From: a virus | Length of the DNA stretch: 64,000 nt | IMG/VR virus record: IMGVR_UViG_3300036985_009306 | Span: 124,001 to 188,000 of that record | Strand: one strand, 5' to 3' | The notes under the pieces: generated by a model | The model's database searches: none | Seen by the model: the letters and a program-made list of their open reading frames with translations, nothing else | What the model was told of the DNA's origin: nothing | Translations under genes and position numbers: made by a program | Shown: positions 39,940 through 48,412 of the stretch, piece by piece | Numbering within the stretch: position 1 is the stretch's first letter | Layout: the number at the start of each line of letters is the position of its first letter

Positions 39940-40446
39940 ATGAAAATTAATGAGTGGGTTTGTGAAGCTCTATTAAGAAGAGGAATTAGAGTAAACAATG
40001 ATGGTTCACTGGACGTTTGTTTCTCAGGTGATCAAATTCAACATGTCACTGATCTAGATGCTGCAATTAGACAACAGAAGCACATTATAGATCAACAAAA
40101 AGACGAACAGAAAGAAAATGAAGAAATAGGAATTTTGATGAGGAAATTTCATGAAACTGTGTTAGAGATGACAAAAATGACTATGAAACAGCTTACTACA
40201 GAAAAAAAGTTTAAGAATGAACTTTCTGAAGTTCTTGTGATTATGTCAAGAAAGAAAAATGACTTAAGGAAAGATGGTTACAACAGGCTTAATAAAGTTA
40301 TGAAAATGATCGATAAAAGCAATCTTCCTGCAGCAAATTTAGCAAGTCAGGCTGCTTTAGATAGGATGAGAAGAAGATGGCTGGTGAATGAAAAGGTCAT
40401 TGATAAATCTTTAGCAAGATTGCAAGCACTTAAAGAATTAAAATAG
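39940..40446 (+). CDS. hypothetical coiled-coil protein, 168 aa
   Basis: Starts MKINEWVCEALLRRGI; residues 40-120 are coiled coil. Preceded by AAGGGGAAA. Unknown. Confidence 0.75.
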   Translation: MKINEWVCEALLRRGIRVNNDGSLDVCFSGDQIQHVTDLDAAIRQQKHIIDQQKDEQKENEEIGILMRKFHETVLEMTKMTMKQLTTEKKFKNELSEVLVIMSRKKNDLRKDGYNRLNKVMKMIDKSNLPAANLASQAALDRMRRRWLVNEKVIDKSLARLQALKELK

Positions 40447-40478
40447 TATTTTACAATTATAGAGAAAGATGGTAAAAT

Positions 40479-41369
40479 ATGGAACTGGAACCTGGGAAAC
40501 TAATTACAGGTATTTTTACAATCGAGAAAATTTCAATTAGTGAGCATCTTGCAGAAATTGAATTAAATGATGGAACTACTAAAATAATTGGGCTTTTGAA
40601 AGACAATGTAGATCTTTTTTCAAAAACATATTTTATTGGTGAGAAAGTTGTTTGTAAAGGAAAAGTAAGGAAAAGAAGAAAAAATAATTGTCTTGATATA
40701 ATTTATATTTCAAAAAACATGTTAGATACTCAAATTAATAAAAAATTTAATTCAGAAGTGTATGTTGAAAGATTTCATGAATTAGTTTCTAATGTTGAGG
40801 ATCCAGATTATAAAAGTATTTTAGATAATTGTTTTAATGATGATGTAAAAGAGTTATACTTTACATATCCTGCAGCAAAGGGTAATCATCATAATTATGT
40901 TCATGGTTTGTTGCAACACAGTGTTGAAGTTGTTGATATTAGTTTGTTTCTTGCAAAATATTTCAAAGCAAATAAAGATTTATTAATTTGTGCTGGGCTT
41001 TTGCATGATATAGGAAAATTAAAATCATATGATGTAGAAAGTGGTTTTAAAGTTATAAAAACAGACTGGGAAGGGTTGTTAGGACATTTAACTATTTCAG
41101 CTCTTTTTGTTTCAAGGATTATACATTCTGAAGTAAATCAAAATAAAGCCATGTTACTTTATCATCTTATTTTAAGTCATCATGGTAGTCTAGAAAATGG
41201 TAGTCCTGTAGTTTGCAAGACAAAAGAGTCATATATTCTTAGCAAAGCTGATGAATTGAGTAGTGCTTTAAATCATATAGATTTATTAAGTTATAATGGT
41301 TCATGGTCTGAAGAAGATAATAAAACATCATTTAAACGATCTTGGTATAGAGGAATAGAAAATGTCTGA
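40479..41369 (+). CDS. yhaM: YhaM-type 3'-5' exoribonuclease (OB fold + HD domain)
   Basis: N-terminal OB-like part (1-85), then HD phosphohydrolase domain with HNYVHGLLQHSVEV (first His), CAGLLHDIGKL (HD pair, about 167-177), LLGHLTIS and ILSHHGSLENGSP, the series seen in YhaM/CBF1 enzymes. Those degrade RNA and ssDNA 3' to 5' with Mn2+/Co2+. Ends in an 8-nt overlap with the next gene. In a phage it may recycle nucleotides or tune mRNA decay. Confidence 0.87.
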   Translation: MELEPGKLITGIFTIEKISISEHLAEIELNDGTTKIIGLLKDNVDLFSKTYFIGEKVVCKGKVRKRRKNNCLDIIYISKNMLDTQINKKFNSEVYVERFHELVSNVEDPDYKSILDNCFNDDVKELYFTYPAAKGNHHNYVHGLLQHSVEVVDISLFLAKYFKANKDLLICAGLLHDIGKLKSYDVESGFKVIKTDWEGLLGHLTISALFVSRIIHSEVNQNKAMLLYHLILSHHGSLENGSPVVCKTKESYILSKADELSSALNHIDLLSYNGSWSEEDNKTSFKRSWYRGIENV

Positions 41370-42267
41370 CGATGACGGTATTGAATCAAAGCAAATTATA
41401 GCTAATCCAATTGATACATTAATCGAAGAAGATAAAGATTCGGTTATATCAAAGTACATTAATCCAAGAGCAAATTGTGTTTGTTGTAATCTGCCTACTA
41501 TTGCTACAAAAATAAATAAAGCATATCTTTCTGGATCTTCGTATAAACAAATAATAGAAGAATTTTCTGAAGAAGTTAATATTGCATGTGGAAAGAAGTT
41601 AGAATTGTTTCAAGTTTCTGAACACTTTTCTAAGCACTTTGATTGTACTGGTGCTGCAATAGCTGAGTTTAATAGAAAAATGGGCTTGAATAAGTTACCT
41701 GCTATTGAACAAAAAGAAATGAAGGATATTTTCTCTGTTTTAACTCAAAGAAGAATAAATGATTTAGAGTTATTAGAACTTTCAATGAAAGAACAAATAA
41801 AAAGATTACAAGAATTAGAAACAATAAAGAATGACAGGATTAAAGAAGGGAGGACTTTTAATCTCGAAAATTTGATAATGAAGCAAGAAATGATCATGAA
41901 TAATCTTCAAATGAATGTGATTGGTAAATTGAAGATGTGGTCTAAAGCAATGCTTCAAAATAAACAAGCTGAATTTTTGGACCGTCAATTGCAGTTTTTA
42001 GATACAAAGACTGCAGATTTTCTTGGTTTACAATCAGAGGCAGTGAATCCTGCTCTTTTTAAAGAAGCAGAGAAGCTTTATTTAAAAACTGTTATAGAGA
42101 GTGTAATTAAGAGGATAAAGTCTTCTGTTGATTGTGCTTTATCTATTGATCAACATGAAAAAGCACAATTTTATAAAGAGTTTCAAAGAGAATTGTCTGG
42201 GATAGAAGAAGAAATTAATAAAACATTTGAAGCAAGAGTACGAGAGCTTAAAGAAATAAGAACTTAA
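41362..42267 (+). CDS. hypothetical helical protein, 301 aa
   Basis: N-terminal NPRANCVCCNLPTI and an HTH-like stretch (INKAYLSGSSYKQIIEEF), then long helices (130-300). This outline could fit a DNA-packaging small-terminase-like or DNA-binding adaptor protein, but I cannot assign it. Overlaps the yhaM-like gene. Confidence 0.72.
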   Translation: MSDDDGIESKQIIANPIDTLIEEDKDSVISKYINPRANCVCCNLPTIATKINKAYLSGSSYKQIIEEFSEEVNIACGKKLELFQVSEHFSKHFDCTGAAIAEFNRKMGLNKLPAIEQKEMKDIFSVLTQRRINDLELLELSMKEQIKRLQELETIKNDRIKEGRTFNLENLIMKQEMIMNNLQMNVIGKLKMWSKAMLQNKQAEFLDRQLQFLDTKTADFLGLQSEAVNPALFKEAEKLYLKTVIESVIKRIKSSVDCALSIDQHEKAQFYKEFQRELSGIEEEINKTFEARVRELKEIRT

Positions 42268-42282
42268 AGTATAGGTGGAATT

Positions 42283-42576
42283 ATGGGGACAACTTTTAGA
42301 TCATCCAAAGGCGAAATACCTGAAATAGATCCTGCTAGACTTGATTTGATTGTTTCTTTATTGACGACTTTTGAGTCTAATGACTTACATACTAGAAATG
42401 CAATTAATTTTAAATATGATAGAAGTTCTGATTATGTTTTCTTGGAAATACTTGCAATTCATAATGGCATGAATCTTATAGATTATGTTTTGGGATATGA
42501 CAGAGAAAAAGTAGTAAATGTTTGCAAGAGTATTCTTGAATATTTTTCTCTTAAAAAAAGTGAACAAAATGGATAA
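42283..42576 (+). CDS. hypothetical protein, 97 aa
   Basis: Starts MGTTFRSSKGEIPEIDPARL; no known motif. GGTGGAATT ahead of the ATG, and 8-nt overlap with the next gene. Confidence 0.68.
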   Translation: MGTTFRSSKGEIPEIDPARLDLIVSLLTTFESNDLHTRNAINFKYDRSSDYVFLEILAIHNGMNLIDYVLGYDREKVVNVCKSILEYFSLKKSEQNG

Positions 42577-43372
42577 AAAAATTCTTTTACTTAGTAAAGA
42601 AGAACCTTTTTCTAAGCATATTGAGAACTGTTTGAAAGATGATACATTGGATGTGGAATGTTCTAATTCATTCTTAGTCAAAATTCCACCAAACATTGTT
42701 ATTATAAATTTCTTTTCGTTTAATGAAAAAGAAATTGAAAGTATGCAAAAACAAGTAGATTTTGTTCTTAAGAGTAATGTAGAAAAAGTAATTCTATTAG
42801 AAAATGCTTTAAATCTTTATTTGAATAGTAAGAATTCATTACCTTTTAGTGTATATACTCAGCTTATTCCTAAAAATGATATTTGCAAGTTTTATTTAGA
42901 GATAGAAAAGAGAATAATAGAATCAAAAAAACCTCATGTAATTTTTAGAATTTCTGAAATATATGGGATTTCTTCTCCTCATAGTCTTATAAATAAGCTG
43001 CTATTTGTAAAATCAGGAGAGTTTGAAAATTCTTGTCATGACTTTATATATGATGGAGATGTATTGAGTGCAATAGAGGTTTCTTTAAGAAAAGAAGTTA
43101 AAGGTCTGTTTGATATTGCAAGTGGTCAGTCTATAGAGTTAAGGAAATTAGTAGAACTAATAAAAAGAACAAGATCTGACAATTTTAATATACGATGGAA
43201 ACGAAGATTTTGGCAGAAAAAAATGGAAATAAAGTTCAATTGTGATAACTTCAAATATTATAAATGGGCTCCATTAGTCGATATAGAATTGGGCCTCAAA
43301 ACACTTTTTAATCTATCTAAGGAGAGTTCAAGATGTCTTACCAAGCCCCTACAACAGCATCGGAACGTATAA
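42569..43372 (+). CDS. degenerate NAD-dependent epimerase-like (extended SDR) protein, 267 aa
   Basis: Start at ATG 42569 (MDKKILLLSKEEPF). The middle and C-terminus follow extended SDR enzymes: VIFRISEIYGISSPHSLINKLL (LRP..vYG-like) and FIYDGDVLSAIEVSL, LFDIASGQSIELRKLVELI. The N-terminal GxxGxxG and the YxxxK catalytic pair are not recognisable, so it is probably not a standard dehydratase. Compare the intact SDR at 61313. Confidence 0.65.
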   Translation: MDKKILLLSKEEPFSKHIENCLKDDTLDVECSNSFLVKIPPNIVIINFFSFNEKEIESMQKQVDFVLKSNVEKVILLENALNLYLNSKNSLPFSVYTQLIPKNDICKFYLEIEKRIIESKKPHVIFRISEIYGISSPHSLINKLLFVKSGEFENSCHDFIYDGDVLSAIEVSLRKEVKGLFDIASGQSIELRKLVELIKRTRSDNFNIRWKRRFWQKKMEIKFNCDNFKYYKWAPLVDIELGLKTLFNLSKESSRCLTKPLQQHRNV

Positions 43373-43629
43373 AGAGTTTTAATGAATTTGTTGAAGAATT
43401 TAGGACTGAATATGTTAATCTTACAGAAAAACGAAAAAAAGTGTCTGCTTATAGATCAAGAAAAGCATTGCTTTGTATAGCAAAATTAACTAGATTTATA
43501 AGAAATGATATTAAAGTTTATGCTGAAACTCTTTCAAAAAAATCAGAAATTTCGGTTTTTTCTGAAGAAACAGCACTTCCTGAACAAAATGTAAATGTTC
43601 CAACATCTGAAGCAGATAAAAAAGAATAA
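43333..43629 (+). CDS. H1-like (Hc1-type) basic DNA-binding protein, 98 aa
   Basis: Pattern IKSFNEFVEEFRTEY...RKKVSAYRSRKALLCIAKLTRFIRNDIK matches the helix-basic-helix core of bacterial histone H1-like Hc1 proteins common in Bacteroidota. A C-terminal acidic tail follows. AAGGAGAGTTC ribosome site inside the previous gene. Just before SSB, in line with a DNA-associated role. Confidence 0.62.
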   Translation: MSYQAPTTASERIKSFNEFVEEFRTEYVNLTEKRKKVSAYRSRKALLCIAKLTRFIRNDIKVYAETLSKKSEISVFSEETALPEQNVNVPTSEADKKE

Positions 43630-43663
43630 TTTTTTATACATTTTTTGATGGAGAAAAAATAAC

Positions 43664-44089
43664 ATGTCTTCTTACAATGTACCTATGTTGAATAAGGTTT
43701 TTATTATCGGTACTGTTGTCAATGTTCCAAGAGTGAGCTTGACAAACAACAACAAAATAAAAGTGGCAAATTTTAGAATTGCTTGTGGAAGAAAGTTCAG
43801 AACAAAGAATGGACTTTTAAAAGAAGAAGTTTGCTATGTGAGTGTCACATCGTGGTTGAAACTTGCAGAAGTATGTGAAAACAATCTTGTGCAGGGTGAC
43901 AAAGTGTATGTAGAAGGTGCTCTACAAAGCAAACAATTAGGTGATAGCAAAATGACCGTTGTTGAAATTTTAGCTGATAGGATACAAATTCTCACTCCTA
44001 AAAGAATAATAACCAATTCTTCAAAAAATGAAGAGACATACACAGAGGAGGTTGAAGTAATAGATGAAGAAACTAAAAGCCAAGTCTAA
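43664..44089 (+). CDS. ssb: single-stranded DNA-binding protein (SSB)
   Basis: Bacterial-type OB-fold SSB: LNKVFIIGTVVNVPRV, VANFRIACGRKFR, EEVCYVSVTSWLKLAE, VQGDKVYVEGALQSKQ and ILADRIQIL in the expected order over residues 8-110, then an acidic tail (EETYTEEVEVIDEE) for partner binding. 141 aa is typical. Binds ssDNA in replication and recombination with SbcCD. Confidence 0.92.
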   Translation: MSSYNVPMLNKVFIIGTVVNVPRVSLTNNNKIKVANFRIACGRKFRTKNGLLKEEVCYVSVTSWLKLAEVCENNLVQGDKVYVEGALQSKQLGDSKMTVVEILADRIQILTPKRIITNSSKNEETYTEEVEVIDEETKSQV

Positions 44090-44228
44090 AAAAGAGTTGG
44101 AGAAAATTAATAAAATTATAAATGATGGGAAACCACTAGATCCAAAATGGAAAAAATTGGGTGAACTAATTGCCGAAGAATTAAATTTTAGAATTGCTCA
44201 TGCAAGATCTCCAATATGGTGGCGATAA
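44064..44228 (+). CDS. small basic protein, 54 aa
   Basis: ATG 44064 inside the SSB end, after GAGGAGGTT; ends TAA 44228, overlapping the next gene. Sequence KKLKAKSKKELEKINKI ... IAEELNFRIAHAR is helical and basic. Confidence 0.62.
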   Translation: MKKLKAKSKKELEKINKIINDGKPLDPKWKKLGELIAEELNFRIAHARSPIWWR

Positions 44229-45118
44229 AAATGAAACTAGAAAACATCTCAGTAGAAAAAATCGACTTAATACCATCTTTTAATGTTCGAATTGAATTTG
44301 GAGATGATGAAACTAAAGATTTAAAAGAGAGCATTAGAACTACAGATGGCAATATTCAACCTATTTTAGTATGTCAAAAGAATGACAGATTTGAACTTAT
44401 TTCTGGTGAAAGAAGACTTAAAGCTCTTAAAGATTTGGGTAGAGCTACAGCATCTTGTATTGTTTATGATAATCTGACTGATCTGCAAAAAAGTCAATTA
44501 ATGTATAATGAAAATCTTGGAAGAAAGAATTTGTCATGGAAAGAAGAAGTAAAAGCAATAAAAAAACTCAAGACTTTAGGTTTTGATATTAGTGCAGAAA
44601 CTATAGCTGTACATAAAAACGTTTCTAAAGGTGTGGCTTGGAATTTGTTAGAAGCTCTTCAAGCTGTTGAAGAATTTCCTGAACTTATTAATGAAAAAAC
44701 TAGAAGAAATTGTATAGAACGTTATAAACAGATAAAGAAATTAGAAAAAGAGAAACAAGAAGGTATAAAAGAACGAAAAATAACAATTAAAGAAGCTTTG
44801 ACATCAGATAAAATTGTAAGACAGAGAAATATAGAGACAATGGTAATTGAAGAGTTAAAACAAGAAGTAAGTCATTATAAAGAGAAACTTGGTGATATTT
44901 ATGGTTTGATTAAACAATTGGATAAAATTGAGAGATTAAGCCAAGGAGTATGGCTTTCTGAAGAAATTAGACAATTGATTGAAGCTGCAAGATCTTGTGA
45001 AACATTTGGAAAATTAGATGAAAAAGATAAAGAATGCATAGAATGTCAAAAAGAGACATCTGGTAATTATGCAAAATGCGAATTTTATCGGGATGAGTTT
45101 GAAGTTAACAAGAAATAA
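44216..45118 (+). CDS. ParB/Srx-fold protein, 300 aa
   Basis: ParB N-terminal nuclease/CTPase-like domain: QPILVCQKNDRFELISGERRLKA (about 50-72; GERR box), QLMYNENLGRKNLSWKEE (box III), then an HTH-like region (ISAETIAVHKNVSKGVAW) and a coiled coil; CIECQKETSGNYAKCEF near the end adds cysteines. Could bind DNA for segregation, transcription or packaging. Start ATG 44216 or ATG 44231. Confidence 0.82.
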   Translation: MVAIKMKLENISVEKIDLIPSFNVRIEFGDDETKDLKESIRTTDGNIQPILVCQKNDRFELISGERRLKALKDLGRATASCIVYDNLTDLQKSQLMYNENLGRKNLSWKEEVKAIKKLKTLGFDISAETIAVHKNVSKGVAWNLLEALQAVEEFPELINEKTRRNCIERYKQIKKLEKEKQEGIKERKITIKEALTSDKIVRQRNIETMVIEELKQEVSHYKEKLGDIYGLIKQLDKIERLSQGVWLSEEIRQLIEAARSCETFGKLDEKDKECIECQKETSGNYAKCEFYRDEFEVNKK

Positions 45119-45120
45119 AT

Positions 45121-45267
45121 ATGTTTAAAAAAAACAAAAAAGAAAAAGAAGAGGAAGATAATGCAAAAACCTTTTATTGGGAATCTGGTGAAGAAGATAT
45201 TATAACAAAAAATGTAGACTATAGAGTTCTAATAAAGAAAGAAAGACCTCATCTTCCGAGAGAATAA
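45121..45267 (+). CDS. small charged protein, 48 aa
   Basis: ATG 45121, two nt after the parB-like stop, to TAA 45267. Lys/Glu-rich start, ends LIKKERPHLPRE. Unknown. Confidence 0.52.
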   Translation: MFKKNKKEKEEEDNAKTFYWESGEEDIITKNVDYRVLIKKERPHLPRE

Positions 45268-45279
45268 TATGGTGACAAC

Positions 45280-45510
45280 ATGTTCGTTTATAAAGATTAT
45301 AAAGTTGTTTTCGAGAAGTTTTTGAGTGGTTATCGACCTATAGTAATAGGAAAAGATGAAACTAGAAAAATTTTTTTATATATGCAAGATAAGCAAGTTG
45401 AATTATATGAAGTAATGTTGTCTAAAATCAAATTTAAAGAAGACGTATCTTTTGACTTGTTTGTAATGATAGTTTCGGGTTGTGCAAAATACTCAATATA
45501 TTATGATTAA
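45280..45510 (+). CDS. hypothetical protein, 76 aa
   Basis: Small alpha/beta protein (MFVYKDYKVVFEKFLSGYR...), 12 nt after the previous stop. Unknown. Confidence 0.65.
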   Translation: MFVYKDYKVVFEKFLSGYRPIVIGKDETRKIFLYMQDKQVELYEVMLSKIKFKEDVSFDLFVMIVSGCAKYSIYYD

Positions 45511-45520
45511 GTTTATTTTA

Positions 45521-45540
45521 AAAATGTATATAATTGATCT
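45521..45540 (+). promoter_or_regulatory. candidate promoter -10 element (AATGTATATAATT)
   Basis: AATGTATATAATT at 45523-45535 recurs exactly at 50500-50512 and nearly at 35572. A start here would reach the terminator at 45562 after about 55 nt. Confidence 0.42.
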
Positions 45541-45561
45541 ACCATGTGTAGAAACAGTTAC

Positions 45562-45596
45562 GATGCCGTCTCCTGTGGGGGCGGCATCAGCTTTTT
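45562..45596 (+). terminator. rho-independent terminator
   Basis: GATGCCG (45562-45568) / CGGCATC (45582-45588), with further TCC/GGG pairs inside, followed by AGCTTTTT. GC-rich stem, unusual against the local composition. Confidence 0.85.
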
Positions 45597-45611
45597 AAAA
45601 AGGAATTAGAT

Positions 45612-45782
45612 ATGAAAAGTTTGGATGACATAAGACTTTGGTTGGATAGTTATGCAGGTGAGTTTGCTCCTTATGATATTCCAGGACACAAATTTTGTAT
45701 TGAAGGTATGGAGATTCAGCATGGTGGTCCTTTAGATAAAGCAGTGATTTTTAAATTGGGAAGTGAAATATTAGAGGAGTGA
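45612..45782 (+). CDS. small hypothetical protein, 56 aa
   Basis: ATG 45612 after AAAGGAATTAGAT; acidic, MKSLDDIRLWLDSYAGEF... Plausible small gene after the terminator. Confidence 0.58.
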   Translation: MKSLDDIRLWLDSYAGEFAPYDIPGHKFCIEGMEIQHGGPLDKAVIFKLGSEILEE

Positions 45783-45817
45783 TAAGTAATGGCTGTGATA
45801 GAAGAAAAGTTTTAAAA

Positions 45818-45952
45818 ATGAGTGATATTCTAGATTTTATTTCAGGTATTGTATCTGCATCATCAAATGCTTGTCTAGAAAGTTCAGGATCTAGCATAAG
45901 TACTGATGCATTTTTTCACCCTTTATCTACTGGAGGAGATGAAGATGAGTAG
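45818..45952 (+). CDS. small Ser-rich protein, 44 aa
   Basis: ATG 45818 (MSDILDFISGIVSASS) to TAG 45952, overlapping the next start. N-terminal amphipathic helix then Ser/Asp tail. Moderate to low certainty. Confidence 0.45.
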   Translation: MSDILDFISGIVSASSNACLESSGSSISTDAFFHPLSTGGDEDE

Positions 45953-46373
45953 TAACATGGACTTAAGACAAGTAGAATCTTTTATTCAAGATAACATCAA
46001 AAATTATCGAGATCAATTTCAGAAGGACGCAAATACCTTTACTGAGGTTTTGAAAAAGGAATATGAAACCATTAAGGTATCATTAAATGGTATGATAGAC
46101 GGCCTCGTAGATAGGTTCAATAAACAAACTAAGGAAAACTTGGATAGGGAGAGAGATGCTTTTTCAAAGAGCATAATGGATACATTTGAACAGATGATGC
46201 AGTCTATGCTTCAGGATTTTGAATGGAAAGGAAATAAACGTTTGGAGTTGGCAAAAAAACAAATAATGAGTGATATACAAATTTATTTAAAAGACTATAT
46301 TGAAGAGAATTCTAAAGAAATAATAAAATCATTCTTTTTTAAGAAGAAAAAGAAGACAAATGGAAAAACATGA
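45945..46373 (+). CDS. hypothetical coiled-coil protein, 142 aa
   Basis: Start ATG 45945 after GGAGGAG at six-base spacing. Entirely helical, with heptads through 20-110 and a poly-Lys C-terminus. Overlaps the next gene by 14 nt. Unknown. Confidence 0.72.
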   Translation: MSSNMDLRQVESFIQDNIKNYRDQFQKDANTFTEVLKKEYETIKVSLNGMIDGLVDRFNKQTKENLDRERDAFSKSIMDTFEQMMQSMLQDFEWKGNKRLELAKKQIMSDIQIYLKDYIEENSKEIIKSFFFKKKKKTNGKT

Positions 46374-46557
46374 AATTTGTAGTTCTGTGATCTCTTTAGA
46401 AAATGAAGTAGAATTTTTAAAGGAGAACAATTTATCTTATCTTTCAAGAAAAAGGCAATTGAACAAATTATATTTACAATTAAAGTCAATTTCAACATTA
46501 GAAAAGGAGCATGAAAATGAAGATGACAGTCAGTACATGGCTTTCGATGGCCACTAA
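46360..46557 (+). CDS. small helical protein, 65 aa
   Basis: MEKHEICSSVISLENEVEFL...: helical, acidic end. Overlaps both neighbours, supporting an operon. Confidence 0.6.
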   Translation: MEKHEICSSVISLENEVEFLKENNLSYLSRKRQLNKLYLQLKSISTLEKEHENEDDSQYMAFDGH

Positions 46558-46804
46558 TTTGAGAACAAGATTAAAAGATATAGAACAGATGAAAGAATCT
46601 TCTGCTATATCTAAGGAATATAGGTATATGGAAAAAGATGTCAAGGAAACACCCGTTTATAATATTAAAGAACTTGACAAAAAGTCTGTTGAGATTCATA
46701 ACGCACTTTTCTTAATTGATAGCGAAATTAAATCATCAAATGCAAGAACAGAAATTGATCTTCCTACAGTTGATTATAGCAAACTAATGGAAGCTGTTCA
46801 GTAA
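46511..46804 (+). CDS. hypothetical helical protein, 97 aa
   Basis: AAAAGGAGC precedes; ATG 46517 or 46523 fit the spacing better than 46511. Soluble helical protein ending DYSKLMEAVQ. Last gene before a 320-nt gap. Confidence 0.65.
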   Translation: MKMKMTVSTWLSMATNLRTRLKDIEQMKESSAISKEYRYMEKDVKETPVYNIKELDKKSVEIHNALFLIDSEIKSSNARTEIDLPTVDYSKLMEAVQ

Positions 46805-47125
46805 AAAATATTTTTAAAGTTTATCCTGATCAAAAAATGAGAGAGAATAACTAGAAGATAAATCTTTGAAATCTCTATTGATTTGAAATTTTACGAACTA
46901 TGGTCGTCTTTGTAGGAAACCCTTTATTATTATTGATAAGTCCTACAAGACAAGACAATTTATTTGTTGTAATTATTTATTAACAATTTCTAAATTTTCA
47001 ATTCTTTAGAGCGTTATTCTCTTTCTTTCACTCTTCAAATTATTTTCCTTTCTTTTTTGTTTTCTACCACAAGATTTTAGTATAAGAATTAGTCGAATAA
47101 ACAATGACATTCCAAGGAGGTAATT
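46805..47125 (+). other. 320-nt non-coding gap with stem-loop and pyrimidine tract
   Basis: No gene on either strand. TTGTAGGA (46909-46916) pairs with TCCTACAA (46943-46950). From about 46990 to 47070 the + strand is nearly all T and C, against the purine-rich bias of the coding strand around it. AAGGAGG at 47114 belongs to the next gene. Candidate regulatory or replication region. Confidence 0.4.
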
Positions 47126-47524
47126 GTGTGGCAGCAAGATAAACAAGAAGCGATGGTTACAAAATTCGAAGGTATTTATTCTAAACAAGAAGAGTTTGAA
47201 AATTTACTTATTTTTAAGAGCAAATCTTTACCTGATAAGTTACTTAAAAATTTTGATCAAAAGGAAAAGACAGCATTTAGTAAAGAACTTGCACTTTTGC
47301 TTCATCAAGAAATAAGTGAATTTATTAATGCCGTAGGAAATTATAAATTGCATAAAATACAGCAAGATGGCAAAAGCGTAAAAGAAATTAAAGAAGAAAT
47401 AGCTGACATGTTTATTTTTGTTCTTGATATGGCTTTGACTCATAATATGACTGCCGAAGAACTTCTCAATGAAGTAATCAAGAAACAAGACAAGAATTTT
47501 GAGAGACAACGAACTGGTTATTAA
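47126..47524 (+). CDS. dimeric dUTPase / MazG-like pyrophosphohydrolase, 132 aa
   Basis: All-alpha NTP-PPase pattern: LLLHQEISEFINAVGNYKLHK (first metal helix, E-x3-E-like), KEEIADMFIFVLDMALTHNMTAEEL (E-x2-D) and KKQDKNFERQRTGY at the end, as in type 2 dUTPases. GTG start five bases after AAGGAGG. Would remove dUTP and feed dUMP to ThyX. A second, degenerate copy is fused to a HAD domain at 53224. Confidence 0.8.
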   Translation: MWQQDKQEAMVTKFEGIYSKQEEFENLLIFKSKSLPDKLLKNFDQKEKTAFSKELALLLHQEISEFINAVGNYKLHKIQQDGKSVKEIKEEIADMFIFVLDMALTHNMTAEELLNEVIKKQDKNFERQRTGY

Positions 47525-47544
47525 AGACTGCTTTCTGACAATTT

Positions 47545-47617
47545 CGTCTTATACAACAAGTGTGAAATTTTGTGAAAAATTGTAACAATATGTTTATACA
47601 TTAATTATAATTATACC
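47545..47617 (+). promoter_or_regulatory. promoter/operator region of the RHH gene
   Basis: AT-rich, with repeated TTGTGAAA/TTGTAACA and a palindromic ATTAATTATAATTAT (47598-47612) that includes TATAAT, directly before the RHH gene: likely autoregulated. Confidence 0.42.
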
Positions 47618-47842
47618 ATGGCAAAAAATAAAATATTGGCTTCATTGAGAATATCTGATGATATACATTCACAGTTACTTAAGACTGCTGAAGAAGATGA
47701 GAGACCACTTCAAAGTCAAGTAAGATGGTTGATAAGTCTTGGACTTAAAACAAGGAAAAAACTTTTAGAACCCAATGAAGAACAAAGGAGAAAGCATGTC
47801 AGCAACTTCAGAAGTAAAAAAGATATTGCAACAGTACCCTAA
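47618..47842 (+). CDS. ribbon-helix-helix (Arc-like) regulator, 74 aa
   Basis: KILASLRISDDIHSQLLKTAEEDERPLQSQVRWLISLGL (residues 5-43) shows the strand-helix-helix of Arc/CopG proteins: a strand pairing in the dimer, then two helices. Such proteins bind operators as dimers. Overlaps the next gene by 47 nt. Confidence 0.8.
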   Translation: MAKNKILASLRISDDIHSQLLKTAEEDERPLQSQVRWLISLGLKTRKKLLEPNEEQRRKHVSNFRSKKDIATVP

Positions 47843-48365
47843 TTTTACAATTGATGAATTGAGAAAAAACAATCCTGATTTAAAATTTACTAATAGTGTT
47901 TTTTACACTGCTCGTTATAGTTTGGGACTCACTCAAAAACTCTCACAAAATGAAGATTCTCAAAAACAAAAAATTCTTTCAATAATTCAGACTTCACCAC
48001 AAGGAATTTCTTGTGCAGATATTATGAGCCAGATGTGCATAACGGCATCAGCTGTTTATGGTGCTCTCAATAGTCTAAGGAGATCAAATAATTACAAGAT
48101 AAAAAATAAAAACGGAAAATATTTCTTTATTGGTCAAAATCAAAAAACTCACCAAACTGCTCTTCAATCTGTTATGCCATCTACAGTTACTTTAAGTTCT
48201 AATGGTGACATTTCTCAAAAACTCCTTAGTGAAATAAGCCTTCTTTCTGAGTCAGATAAAGCTGATTATTTTGATATGGTCAAAAAATCTGTTTTTTATA
48301 AACTCAGTTCGGATTCTCTTCTTAAAGCTAATGCAATTGTCAATGAAATGAAAAATCCTGTATGA
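47796..48365 (+). CDS. putative winged-helix DNA-binding protein, 189 aa
   Basis: Start ATG 47796 after AAAGGAGAAA. Two HTH-like segments: FTIDELRKNNPDLKFTNSVFY (about 16-36) and ISCADIMSQMCITASAVYGALNSLRRS (about 68-94, wHTH-like with a following strand KYFFIG). C-terminal part helical. May act with the RHH and HTH genes around it. Confidence 0.65.
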   Translation: MSATSEVKKILQQYPNFTIDELRKNNPDLKFTNSVFYTARYSLGLTQKLSQNEDSQKQKILSIIQTSPQGISCADIMSQMCITASAVYGALNSLRRSNNYKIKNKNGKYFFIGQNQKTHQTALQSVMPSTVTLSSNGDISQKLLSEISLLSESDKADYFDMVKKSVFYKLSSDSLLKANAIVNEMKNPV

Positions 48366-48412
48366 AATAAGTGTTTTTGATCAATCTATAAATCATAAAC
48401 GAGGAGGTGTTC

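Noticed and set aside
47006-47188. Minus-strand 60-codon frame over the pyrimidine tract
   Set aside because: Composition-driven (purine-rich antisense), overlaps the dUTPase-like start and has no ribosome site.
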